Assembly: GCA_964604705.1 (NCBI GenBank)
Contig: CAZSAP010000005.1
Coordinates: 186,001 to 250,000 of the forward strand
Direction of reading: 5' to 3'
Length of the DNA: 64,000 nucleotides
Origin: JAAXVQ01 sp964604705
GTDB taxonomy: Bacteria > Oederibacteriota > JAAXVQ01
The notes beneath the pieces are model-generated. The model ran no database searches. It was not told the origin of the DNA and saw only the letters and a list, made by a program, of their open reading frames with translations. The translations under genes were made by a program, and so were the position numbers. Of the stretch, positions 1 through 8,607 are shown one piece after another (position 1 is the first letter of the stretch; each line of letters opens with the position of its first letter).

Positions 1-357
1 TCGGTTTTTATGCTGTTGTACCTTGTGACACGGCATTCACCTGAAATCAGACTTGCAAAATGGACAGATCCTTCTGGCTGGCCAGGATCTATTTTTGTTT
101 TAGGCGGTTTATCGGGTTTTACTTTTTGCGCTCCTTTGTTGGTTGCGTGTTGTTGGGCCATGCTGCAGCCGACACGAATGCAAGGAATGTTGTTTTTCAC
201 CAATGTTTTTTTGGGCAATGCAATATTCAGTTTACCAATACTATTGAACATGCGCTGGGCTAAAACGGCTATTTATCAGGGGTTTTTAAAAATGACCTTG
301 TTTTTTTGCTCTTTGATTGTTTTGATATTGAGCATATTATCCTTTATAAAAAGTTGA
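1..357 (+). CDS. Membrane protein, 5' end outside window
   Basis: The reading frame is already open at base 1, so the true start may lie upstream; the first ATG inside the window is at 10. The visible 115 residues contain three hydrophobic segments, roughly residues 25-52, 60-80 and 92-112, separated by short basic loops, so this is the C-terminal part of an integral inner-membrane protein. I recognise no family motif and give it no function. The gene ends with TGA at 355-357, followed by an AT-rich non-coding stretch with no clear terminator hairpin. Confidence 0.5.
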   Translation, partial: SVFMLLYLVTRHSPEIRLAKWTDPSGWPGSIFVLGGLSGFTFCAPLLVACCWAMLQPTRMQGMLFFTNVFLGNAIFSLPILLNMRWAKTAIYQGFLKMTLFFCSLIVLILSILSFIKS

Positions 358-456
358 TTCAGAGCGCAAAGAGAGTTGACAAAAATCATGTTGAATTACG
401 TTAAAAAAAGTTAAAAAACCTTTGAAATATCTTGAATTCCAGGTGTGTAAGAAAAA

Positions 457-485
457 TTGACAAAATAAATCCAGAATGGTATAGT
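457..485 (+). promoter_or_regulatory. Sigma70-type promoter
   Basis: A perfect -35 TTGACA (457-462) and a -10 TATAGT (480-485) are separated by 17 bases, about 30 bases upstream of the small membrane-protein gene. It probably drives that gene and the surface-protein cluster behind it. Another TTGACA at 376-381 lacks a good -10. Confidence 0.7.
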
Positions 486-514
486 TTTATAAAATATTCT
501 AATTGGGGGCAAAA

Positions 515-793
515 GTGGAAAATCAATATGCCTTTTTACGGATATCGGTTTTAATTACAAAGATTCTTTCCTATGTTATTGCAGGTATCAGCTTAATCGG
601 TGCCTTGATCATTTTGTTTGGAAAGGCCTCCGGTGCTGGGAAACTCGCCAGTTTAGGGGCGTTGCTCATGGGCGGAGTATATTTTTTAGCCTTCTATTTA
701 GCATCAGATATTATCCGGCTATTGTTGGACTTGAATGAACGTATGCAACGGTTGGAAACAGTTAATCCGCCTGCGAAAAAAGAAATACGCTAA
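515..793 (+). CDS. Small two-helix membrane protein
   Basis: About 92 residues. I chose the GTG at 515 because a GGGGG tract (505-509) sits at ribosome-binding distance; an in-frame TTG at 503 would lie upstream of that tract. Two long hydrophobic segments (about residues 6-36 and 44-74) are followed by a charged amphipathic tail with heptad-like leucines (LLDLNERMQRLE), which could form a short coiled coil. No family is recognised with confidence. It follows a strong promoter and lies 31 bases before the kelch-protein gene, so it is probably the first gene of that transcript. Confidence 0.65.
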   Translation: MENQYAFLRISVLITKILSYVIAGISLIGALIILFGKASGAGKLASLGALLMGGVYFLAFYLASDIIRLLLDLNERMQRLETVNPPAKKEIR

Positions 794-824
794 ATTGAAT
801 ACCCTTACCGGAGGCATTGCGTCT

Positions 825-3800
825 ATGACGGCAAAACGTTTTGAACGTACACTTTTCGGAACGCCGCGTTGGATTCTCGGAGTAAATTGCTGGGGGTTAT
901 ATAGTCTGGCACTGTTGTTGTGCTTGAGCCTACCGGTACACGCCAAACAATTTACAGATTCATTAACCACGGATTTTTTTGGTGGGACCGAGGATAATAT
1001 TCAAGTCACCCAAGGCATCAAAGGTGGTTTGCAATTATCACCTTACGGAATGTTGGGGAGTTGGTTGCCAGGGTCAGGTCCCACAACCGCATTGTACTGG
1101 AATTCTGCCATTGTTTATAATGGGAAGGTTTACATTATTGGCGGGAAAGGGCAGGCGGATTCCAGTGGTGGCGGTCCTGGCGGGAGCATCGACAATGCGC
1201 AAGATGGCATCCACTACGGCAACATCAAAGCCGATGGCACTGTAGATAAATGGGATCCGGAAAAACTTCCTTCATTGCCCCAACCTACATACGGACATGC
1301 GTCCACGGTTTACAACGGTCGTTTATACATCATAGGTGGACGTTCGGCCAACTCGACAACCTTGGATTCGGTTTATTGGGGTAAGATTACAGGACACGAT
1401 GGGCAGATCAAAGCCTTGTATCAGCCTAATACGTGGACCGCTGTTGCCCCCTTGCCTGTGGGATTGTTCCGACCTGCGGTTGTACGCTTTGAACGTTGGA
1501 TTTATGTCATTGGCGGAATGAATTCGTCGGATATCACTCAAAATACAATTTTCTATGCTGCGGTTCTTCCCAATGGGGATATCCCCGCGGGAGCTTGGCA
1601 AACCGCGTCGGCTCCTTTGCCCATGGGTTTATCGGGGCATAATGCTGTCATAAGCAATGGGCGGGTTTATGTCATTGGTGGGTCGAGTTCAGGGCAACCC
1701 CGGGATTCGCAAAACAGTATTTACCTAGGGGTGATCAACCCTGTTAGTGGCGATATTCCTGCCTGGAACGTAACCACACCTTTGCCGGAACCGCTTTACG
1801 ATGGCAGTGCCGCCATCAGCGGCGGGAAGATTTGGGTGTGCGGTGGTTCAACTTCGACCACCGCCAATGCCACATCGGTGGTTTATTTTGCTGGATTGAA
1901 CCAAACCGATGGCCAAATCCCGGGCGGCAATGACCGTGATACCTGGACGCGGGCCACGGATCTGCCGGTTCCGATCAAGTGGCACACACTGGTGTCGTTT
2001 AACAATCATCTCATCACGATGGGCGGTACGAACAACTCGGGTTCACAAAAACAAATTTTTTCTGCCAATCTTGTAGAGAACAAACAAAACATTTCATCGT
2101 GGTTGCCCACCACGGATTTATTCGTCACGCCTTACGGGGGGAGTAAGAAACCGATCTGGACAGGTCACACCAGTATTATTAAAACCAATTTGCCGGATTC
2201 CACGGCTGCCAGTTCTTCCAAAGGCAATCAACCCATCGTCTATGTGATGGGCGGAGGTCCCAACACCTATTCCGCCTATTTTGACGGGCGCGGCGACACC
2301 TCCAATGCGGCCGGAGCATATTCGTCGGTCTATCGTTCCAATGTGGACAGTAACGGTGGGCTTCAGACATGGTCTTCGGACTCCAATAATGGTCAGATGC
2401 CCATGGCTTCAATTCTTCACACCAGTACCATGGCGGTAAATAATCAGGTGTATGTCATCGGTGGCGTAAATTCGGCGAATGCGGCTATTTTTGCAGGGGC
2501 TGCATCTCGTTCCGACACTGCGTTTTATGGAACGACTCCTGTAGGGTGGTATGCAGGAAAGGCAGATGTTTTCTACGAAAACATTGGTACGGGTTCGACT
2601 ACGGGAAATTTTGAGGCTACCAGTTACATTCCGATTCGCGATCCAAAATGGACGCCCGCGTTAGCCGGAGGGAATTGTTACCAGCCCTTGATCCGAGCAG
2701 CCTCGGTTTCGTACAACGATGTATTGTATGTGTTGGGTGGGATTTCACGAACCAATCGTCTACCGGTCGTATCACACCCTGCGGTCGGAACCAGTGATCC
2801 CGATGTTCAAAACAAGGTTTGGTTTGCGATTCCGAATCCGGGCGGGACCATCAATCCCTTGAACGGTCCAGGCGGTTGGGCACAAACGACGCCTTTGCCA
2901 ACACGGTTATACGACATGGCCGCCTGTGTGGCCAACAAGCGAATTTATGTTTTGGGAGGCCGTGATTCAGCCTTGTTTGTCCCACCGGATACTATTGGTG
3001 TATATGTTCCGGCAGGCAATCCCTCCAATGCAGTTTATTATGCCGACATTAATGATAACGGTACAGTCGGTACTTGGAACGCCACCACTCCCATGTTGTT
3101 GAATTTAGCGGAGCACGCGGTGGTCTTTACGTCCGGTCGCATGTATGTTATTGGTGGAAGTAGTGATCCTACCGGTGGAACATTGCGCAACCGTGTGTTT
3201 TATTGCATGCCCAATGCCGGAACCGGAACCATTCCTAATGCCGGCATTTATGGGACGTGGCAATACACGACCACCTCGTTGGAACAACCTGTTGCCGCAC
3301 ATTCAGCCGTGACCAACAATGGCATTATTTATGTCTTGGGTGGCCGTTATACAACACCGCATTCATCCAATACCTTTATGACCAGCATTACCGATGTGGC
3401 TTACCAAACCTTCCAAGCCTATGCGTGGGAAGGTACATATGAACGGTTTGTAGATTTGGATAAAGATCAGTTTGTTGATAGCCTTGATTGGACGGGTATG
3501 CCTAACGGCGAAATCATACGCGTGAAATGCCGCATGGCCATGGATCGCGGAGCTTGGTCCGATTGGGGAGCTGAACAAGCAACCGGGCCTTTTAATATCC
3601 GTCAAACCATGCGATACCTGCACTACAAAATCACAATGCAGACTACGCATAACACACCTGGAAGTGGGGCGGCCACACCAACCATGGATCAAGTAGCGTT
3701 AAACTATTATGCCTCCAAGCGCTTGGAGGAAGATAGTCTGCAAATCAACCATAATAAATTTGATCCTCAGATTGAACCCTTGCAGATAACGTTTAAAACC

Positions 3801-4031
3801 CGTGACAGTTCTGTTTCCACTGTGACTTTGCGTGTGTACAACCTTGAAGGGGAATTAATTCGTCGGCAGGATTTTGATATTCCGCCCACCACTCCGTTGC
3901 CGGCTACAGGATTCTGGCAGTGGGATGGAACCAATGAAAACACCGAGTATGTGGCCAATGGTGTGTATTTGATTCAGTATAATTGCGGGGATACGCATAA
4001 AACCCGAAAAGTGGTTGTATTTAAACGCTAA
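825..4031 (+). CDS. Secreted kelch-repeat protein with FlgD-Ig-type C-terminal domain
   Basis: About 1,068 residues. The ATG at 825 has GGAGG at 810-814 and opens a signal peptide ending near SLPVHA. Upstream in-frame starts would put an unrelated charged stretch before the signal. Twelve kelch motifs of the type (V/I)Y(V/I)(I/L)GG can be counted, starting near bases 1125, 1320, 1498, 1663, 1826, 2008, 2236, 2446, 2723, 2941, 3139 and 3325. Two six-bladed propellers are the simplest reading. A beta-rich segment follows, and the last 80 residues match the FlgD-like Ig / type-A sorting-domain pattern (VYNLEGEL, WDGTNENTEYVANGVYLIQY, basic end). In type IX secretion such domains direct export and anchoring. 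A PorV-like gene follows 29 bases later, which fits. The ligand of the propellers is unknown. Confidence 0.85.
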   Translation: MTAKRFERTLFGTPRWILGVNCWGLYSLALLLCLSLPVHAKQFTDSLTTDFFGGTEDNIQVTQGIKGGLQLSPYGMLGSWLPGSGPTTALYWNSAIVYNGKVYIIGGKGQADSSGGGPGGSIDNAQDGIHYGNIKADGTVDKWDPEKLPSLPQPTYGHASTVYNGRLYIIGGRSANSTTLDSVYWGKITGHDGQIKALYQPNTWTAVAPLPVGLFRPAVVRFERWIYVIGGMNSSDITQNTIFYAAVLPNGDIPAGAWQTASAPLPMGLSGHNAVISNGRVYVIGGSSSGQPRDSQNSIYLGVINPVSGDIPAWNVTTPLPEPLYDGSAAISGGKIWVCGGSTSTTANATSVVYFAGLNQTDGQIPGGNDRDTWTRATDLPVPIKWHTLVSFNNHLITMGGTNNSGSQKQIFSANLVENKQNISSWLPTTDLFVTPYGGSKKPIWTGHTSIIKTNLPDSTAASSSKGNQPIVYVMGGGPNTYSAYFDGRGDTSNAAGAYSSVYRSNVDSNGGLQTWSSDSNNGQMPMASILHTSTMAVNNQVYVIGGVNSANAAIFAGAASRSDTAFYGTTPVGWYAGKADVFYENIGTGSTTGNFEATSYIPIRDPKWTPALAGGNCYQPLIRAASVSYNDVLYVLGGISRTNRLPVVSHPAVGTSDPDVQNKVWFAIPNPGGTINPLNGPGGWAQTTPLPTRLYDMAACVANKRIYVLGGRDSALFVPPDTIGVYVPAGNPSNAVYYADINDNGTVGTWNATTPMLLNLAEHAVVFTSGRMYVIGGSSDPTGGTLRNRVFYCMPNAGTGTIPNAGIYGTWQYTTTSLEQPVAAHSAVTNNGIIYVLGGRYTTPHSSNTFMTSITDVAYQTFQAYAWEGTYERFVDLDKDQFVDSLDWTGMPNGEIIRVKCRMAMDRGAWSDWGAEQATGPFNIRQTMRYLHYKITMQTTHNTPGSGAATPTMDQVALNYYASKRLEEDSLQINHNKFDPQIEPLQITFKTRDSSVSTVTLRVYNLEGELIRRQDFDIPPTTPLPATGFWQWDGTNENTEYVANGVYLIQYNCGDTHKTRKVVVFKR

Positions 4032-4060
4032 CGTATTTCCAATACACAAAGGAGCTTAAG

Positions 4061-5014
4061 ATGCGTAAAGTTTCCATTGGATTTTTGGTTGCGCTTTGGG
4101 CCTTGGGCAGTTTGGCCCATTTCGTGGAAGCCCGCGGAGTCGGAACCTCGGCGGCCAACTTTTTTAAGGCAGGACGCAGTGCTAGGGCCACCGGTATGGG
4201 CAGCGCTTATGTGGCCTTGGCTGATGATTTGAGTTCCATGGAGTGGAATCCTGCAGGTTTGTCCTTGATGCCGCAGAATTTGTTTCATGTTTCGTTTGAA
4301 CACTTATTCTGGTTCAGTGATGTTGAATATGAAGAACTGACCATGGGTCAAATGCTGGGCGATACCTTTGGCGGAGGTGTTCAGTTTCTCTACCGACATA
4401 TGCCAGATATTGACAATGATTTGGAAGATGAAAAACCGCTGAAGGTTTCAGATTTTGCCGGAATTTTGGGATATGGTTTTCAAATTTCAAATTTCTCCAT
4501 TGGCTTGAATCTAAAGTTGTTTCAAACCAATCTTGGAACTGAAGCCCTCTTTGGGGAAGCTGCGGATTTAGGCATTTTGGTGTTTTTTATGGAACGCAAA
4601 ATTGCGCTGGGTGTGGCCATTCAAAATCTAGGCCCCGATGTTAAAAGCGATTCATTGCCACTTAACATTCGCGGTGGTTTTGGGTATAAAGATTTTTTTG
4701 GTGAAAACCGGGAACACGGACTCAGTGCGGGATTGGAGATCAACCAACCCTTGGACAACAAGCTCAATCTTGGAATCGGACTTGAGTACTGGTACCGTCA
4801 AATGTTTGCGGCTCGACTTGGGTATAAACAGCAAATGGGCGGGAATGATTTGCAAACAGAAAATATGGCGCAACGTGTCAGTTTTGGAGCTGGTGTTCGG
4901 TGGTCCGATTTGCAGTTGGATTATGCTTTTGTGCCGTTTGCAGCTTTGGGTGGAACGCATCGTTTAACCATTACGGCGCGCTATGGGCCATTGAAAGATG
5001 AGATTGAAAAATAA
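4061..5014 (+). CDS. PorV/PorQ-like outer-membrane beta-barrel
   Basis: 317 residues with a signal peptide ending near FVEA. The segment after it (ANFFKAGRSARATGMGSAYVALADDLSSMEWNPAGL, residues about 28-65) is the family signature of PorV/PorQ/UPF0164 outer-membrane proteins: an RA-x-GMG turn, an acidic ADD and a WNPAG motif. The rest alternates polar and hydrophobic residues as a FadL-like barrel does. PorV binds C-terminal sorting domains of type IX cargo in Bacteroidota. Here the genes on both sides encode proteins with such domains, so a cargo-shuttling role is a reasonable inference. AAAGGAG precedes the ATG. The end overlaps the next gene if that gene uses its first ATG. Confidence 0.8.
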   Translation: MRKVSIGFLVALWALGSLAHFVEARGVGTSAANFFKAGRSARATGMGSAYVALADDLSSMEWNPAGLSLMPQNLFHVSFEHLFWFSDVEYEELTMGQMLGDTFGGGVQFLYRHMPDIDNDLEDEKPLKVSDFAGILGYGFQISNFSIGLNLKLFQTNLGTEALFGEAADLGILVFFMERKIALGVAIQNLGPDVKSDSLPLNIRGGFGYKDFFGENREHGLSAGLEINQPLDNKLNLGIGLEYWYRQMFAARLGYKQQMGGNDLQTENMAQRVSFGAGVRWSDLQLDYAFVPFAALGGTHRLTITARYGPLKDEIEK

Positions 5015-6644
5015 AATGAAAAATGTTACGGGAATCATCGCGATGGGTCGTGATTTTTTCCGGAAGCTAGGGATGCCTATTGGCATCGTTTGGCTTATTA
5101 TGGTGTTCGCTTCAGTAAAATATGCCGGTGCAGCAGATGTATGGGTTGAAAATTTTGTGGGAACAGGAGGGGCACAAGTGAGCGGATGGAGTGATGATAC
5201 AACCGATTCTGGTTTCAATGCTAATCTGCGATACGCTTATGTTCCTTCGTATGCGGTTGTAACCCGAACTGCGGCCAGTACTTGGGGGAAAGTCTTAGCA
5301 CCTGCCCAGACGTGTGATGTTTCGACGTATTCATGGGTTGAAGTAAATATCGTTAATCTTTCCGCCGGCGCTACATGGAAAGTGGGCATTCAGGAGATCG
5401 GTGGAGCCTGGGCGTATCAGGATTTGAATACGAGTTCTTCATCCACCGGTACTTTTGCCTTTAATTATCAGAGTGCAACGGGTTGGAGTGGGACCAAAAC
5501 CTTCGCCGTTCAACTTGTGGTAGAAGGTGCCTCCGGAGAATACATGGTCACGGATTGGGTTAAGGTTTTTGACAATACTCCGACTCCAACCATAACCGCG
5601 ACCCATACACATACTCCGACGCTTACAGTCACTCCTACCGCAACATTCACTGGAACGACAACCCCCACGCCCACCGTAACCTTCGAGGATACATCAACGC
5701 AGACTGAGACACCCACCTGTACAAGTACAGCGACACCGAGTGCAAGTGCGACCTCGACTCCGTCGGTTACAATAACAGGCACCTCGACCGGCACGGCTAC
5801 CTTGACCCCTACGTTTACTGCAACCGCCACTATGTCAAGCACCGAAACCAACTCACCTACCATCACGACGACTCCCACCGATACCGTTACACCCACGGTT
5901 TCGATAACCGCGACATCCACAGCCACGATTACGCAAACGTCAACAGAGACCACTACGCCAACCCAGACGGCGACCTTGACTGCTTCGACCACTGAAACCA
6001 TGACATTTACCGTGACGCCTACACCGACTGAATCGGCGACTCCATCTATGACACCCACCGCCACACCTACATCTACCTATACCCCTACAGTTACGGCCAG
6101 TCATACGATCACCCATACACCAACCGTAACTATGACGTCTACCAGTACGCCCACATGGACTCCTTCGGCAACCATCACACCTACAACAACCCCCACACCT
6201 ACGTGGACGGTTACGGTGACCGGTTCCCCGACCGAAACCATGACCTGTACCATTACTGAGACGGCAACGGTTTCTCCCACACCGACGGCCTCACCCTCTA
6301 CGACCATGACTTCAACCATTACCCCTACTCATACCTCTACTACGACTGCGCAGCCTTCTGACAATTTGGATCAGGTGGTTGTGTTTCCGAACCCATATTT
6401 CGATTCAAAAGCCTACTTCAAACAAATTAATTTTATTCATTTAACCTACAATGCACGTGTTCGAGTATTTACCCTCAGCGGTGAATTGGTTTGGGAAAAA
6501 GAGAAAAACGATGGGTCCGATCGAATTCGTTGGGAAGGTGTCGTCAATCGATCGGGGCAAAAGTTAGCTTCGGGTGTGTATATTTACATTGTTACAAATG
6601 TTCAAGGGCAGAAGCGTTCAGGTAAGTTGGCAGTGGTACGATAA
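4998..6644 (+). CDS. Secreted Thr/Pro-linker protein with FlgD-Ig-type C-terminal domain
   Basis: Up to 548 residues. The start is uncertain: ATGs at 4998, 5016 and 5043 are all in frame and all lie before a hydrophobic signal segment ending near YAGA. Residues about 45-192 form a beta-rich domain with a carbohydrate-binding-module look (WVEVNIVNL, WKVGIQEIG), not assignable by eye. Residues about 194-454 are almost only Thr, Pro, Ser, Ala and Val, an extended, possibly O-glycosylated spacer. The last 90 residues are a second FlgD-like Ig domain (FPNPYFD, VRVFTLSGELVWE, ASGVYIYIV, basic end). The design (binding domain, stalk, sorting/anchor domain) fits a surface adhesin or cell-wall-bound protein. 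It lies between two PorV-like genes. Confidence 0.8.
   Translation: MRLKNKMKNVTGIIAMGRDFFRKLGMPIGIVWLIMVFASVKYAGAADVWVENFVGTGGAQVSGWSDDTTDSGFNANLRYAYVPSYAVVTRTAASTWGKVLAPAQTCDVSTYSWVEVNIVNLSAGATWKVGIQEIGGAWAYQDLNTSSSSTGTFAFNYQSATGWSGTKTFAVQLVVEGASGEYMVTDWVKVFDNTPTPTITATHTHTPTLTVTPTATFTGTTTPTPTVTFEDTSTQTETPTCTSTATPSASATSTPSVTITGTSTGTATLTPTFTATATMSSTETNSPTITTTPTDTVTPTVSITATSTATITQTSTETTTPTQTATLTASTTETMTFTVTPTPTESATPSMTPTATPTSTYTPTVTASHTITHTPTVTMTSTSTPTWTPSATITPTTTPTPTWTVTVTGSPTETMTCTITETATVSPTPTASPSTTMTSTITPTHTSTTTAQPSDNLDQVVVFPNPYFDSKAYFKQINFIHLTYNARVRVFTLSGELVWEKEKNDGSDRIRWEGVVNRSGQKLASGVYIYIVTNVQGQKRSGKLAVVR
5577..6360 (+). repeat. Degenerate Thr/Pro-coding low-complexity repeat
   Basis: About 784 bases encode alternating Thr-Pro, Thr-Ala and Thr-Ser units. 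The protein pattern is strongly repetitive, but the codons vary (ACA, ACC, ACG and ACT all occur), so the DNA is not a clean tandem repeat. This suggests selection on the protein linker rather than recent slippage. It produces long spurious open frames on the minus strand. Confidence 0.8.
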
Positions 6645-6676
6645 ACGGCAGAGTACTCCGAAGGGGAGGGTCTATT

Positions 6677-8581
6677 ATGAAAAAGAATCAGTGGGAAACA
6701 AACCGGTTGAGACAAGTGCTGCGGTGCATGTGTGTGTTTGTCTGGTTGGTACTAGGGATACCACCCTTGATTTTTGCCGGAGGAGAAGGTACCACCGCGG
6801 CACCGTTCCTGAAGATTGGAACCTCATCCCGAGCCGAAGGCATGGGCGGCGCATTCACGGCTGTGGCCAATGATGTGGATGCCAACTACTGGAATCCAGC
6901 AGGTTTGACCCAACTACGCCGGAGTACACTGGGTTTTACCCATCTGGAATGGTTTGAAGGCATTCGCTACGAAACACTTACCTACGCGGATAAATACGAT
7001 TACATCGGAGCTGTAGGGGTAAGTTTGGGATATTTGTATTTAGGCGATATTCCAAAGACGTTTGAAACTCCCACCGGTGACTATGACACCAACAGCACAG
7101 GAACGTTTGGTGCCGCCGATATGTTGGTGGGCTTGGCCTGGGCGAATTCTATGTTTGTACGGGAGAACAAAGTTGGGTTGGGAGTTAAACTTATTCAAGA
7201 AACGATTGATAACAGTCAATCGTTCAGTGTGGGGTTGGATGTAGGTGACCAGTTGTTGCTTTCGAAAATGCGTTGGTACCGCAAAGCCGCCGAAGAAGGC
7301 TGGGGTGTACGGTTGATCCCGAGCACCTTAGGCGTGGCGGTTAAAAATTTAGGAACGCCGGTAAAATATACTTACCAAAATGATCCACTGCCCATGATTG
7401 CTCAAGCCGGTTTGGCGTATCAGTTTTTAGACGATGATTTAACCTTTGCTCTGGATGGTGAATTTCGGGTTTCGGAAAGCTTAACCACGATTCGTGCTGG
7501 GGCTGAGTATTGGATTCGCACCGGGATTCAAACCGGGCAAGATGAAACCTTTGATATCGCGCTCAGAGCAGGCTATCGAACCGGGTACGATTCTTCTTCG
7601 GCTCCAGGTTTCTCGGTTGGTGCTGGGATGGTATTTTCTTCTTTGGGATTGGACTATGTATTTATGCCCTTTGGTGATTTGGGTGTGACCCATCGGGTCT
7701 CTTTGAAATTTTCGTGGGGCGATATCTTGAAAGATAAAGTTGCCAAGCGTAGGCATATGGTGAAAAAACAGTTGAGCGCGTCAGAGCAGGCCTTGCAAGA
7801 GACCGCCGATGAAATGATGAAATCGAAAAAGAGCATGGAAGGAAAAGTGGTTGTTAAGAAAAACCAGACCAATAAGCGTGAGTTGACCGAGGTGGAAGCC
7901 AAACGGCCTGAAGGTGAAGCTGTGGCCAAAGAGGCTCAAACCGCGGGAGCGGATATTGCAGTACAAAAAGGTGGCGGTTCGGTTGCGCCTATTTCGAAAA
8001 ATGCGGTTATCCAGAGTACAGGAGCCAAAACGGATACCAATGCATTGATTGCCCAGATTACCAAAGGTGCTAAGGCTGGGGCCTCTTCGCGTACACAAAG
8101 TCAATATACTCGTCGTACATCGGACGATGTGGTTCGAGCGGCAAGACAGGAAGCGGAAGTGAAGAATATGGCCTTTGACGATGTTGAAGCAGCAGCTCAG
8201 GAAGAATCCAAACAGACCAAGACGACCAAGGATGGCAAGTTGGTCACAAAAACAACGGTTTATTTTGCCAAAGATAGTGAAAATTTAAATGATAAATATT
8301 TGTATGCGTTGGATCAGATTGCGATGACCTTTGATCGTAACCAACAGCGTACCATCTTGGTTCATGGGTATGCATCCGGCGACGAAAAAGATGCCAATGC
8401 CCTCTCGCTTAAGCGTGCCAAGGCTGTAAAAGATTATTTTGTACAGATCAAGAGCATGCCGAGCAACAAGATTTCATTGAAGGGTTTTGGAGACAAGGAT
8501 CCGGCCGCAGACAATGATTCGGAAAAAGGTCGGGCCATGAATCGTCGTGTTCGCGTGCAAGTGATTACCTCGGGCAATTAA
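6677..8581 (+). CDS. PorV-like beta-barrel fused to an OmpA peptidoglycan-binding domain
   Basis: 634 residues; GGGGAGGG at 6663-6670 supports the ATG at 6677. The signal peptide ends near PPLIFAG. Residues about 40-355 repeat the PorV/PorQ signature (APFLKIGTSSRAEGMGGAF, NYWNPAGLTQL) and end like the barrel encoded at 4061 (VFMPFGDLGVTHRVSLKF here, AFVPFAALGGTHRLTITARY there), so the two are paralogues. A Lys/Ala/Glu-rich linker of about 170 residues follows. The last 110 residues are an OmpA C-terminal domain (TTVYFAKDSENL, ILVHGYASGDEKDANALSLKRA, NRRVRVQV) that would bind peptidoglycan. The fusion would tie a PorV-type pore to the cell wall, a job done by separate proteins in classical type IX systems. 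It runs into the pump genes with a 26-base gap. Confidence 0.85.
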   Translation: MKKNQWETNRLRQVLRCMCVFVWLVLGIPPLIFAGGEGTTAAPFLKIGTSSRAEGMGGAFTAVANDVDANYWNPAGLTQLRRSTLGFTHLEWFEGIRYETLTYADKYDYIGAVGVSLGYLYLGDIPKTFETPTGDYDTNSTGTFGAADMLVGLAWANSMFVRENKVGLGVKLIQETIDNSQSFSVGLDVGDQLLLSKMRWYRKAAEEGWGVRLIPSTLGVAVKNLGTPVKYTYQNDPLPMIAQAGLAYQFLDDDLTFALDGEFRVSESLTTIRAGAEYWIRTGIQTGQDETFDIALRAGYRTGYDSSSAPGFSVGAGMVFSSLGLDYVFMPFGDLGVTHRVSLKFSWGDILKDKVAKRRHMVKKQLSASEQALQETADEMMKSKKSMEGKVVVKKNQTNKRELTEVEAKRPEGEAVAKEAQTAGADIAVQKGGGSVAPISKNAVIQSTGAKTDTNALIAQITKGAKAGASSRTQSQYTRRTSDDVVRAARQEAEVKNMAFDDVEAAAQEESKQTKTTKDGKLVTKTTVYFAKDSENLNDKYLYALDQIAMTFDRNQQRTILVHGYASGDEKDANALSLKRAKAVKDYFVQIKSMPSNKISLKGFGDKDPAADNDSEKGRAMNRRVRVQVITSGN

Positions 8582-8607
8582 CCGACACTATATGGAGGGA
8601 GGAGACT

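Noticed and set aside
376..381. A second TTGACA near the left end
   Set aside because: No acceptable -10 lies 15-19 bases downstream; the box at 457-462 has one.
5510..6064. A Val/Gly-rich 184-codon frame on the minus strand
   Set aside because: It is the complement of the Thr/Pro-coding repeat (ACN read backwards gives NGT, hence Val/Gly runs) and has no ribosome site or recognisable fold.
5577..6360. Possible CRISPR array or minisatellite
   Set aside because: There are no constant repeat and spacer lengths. Repetition is at the protein level with varied codons.
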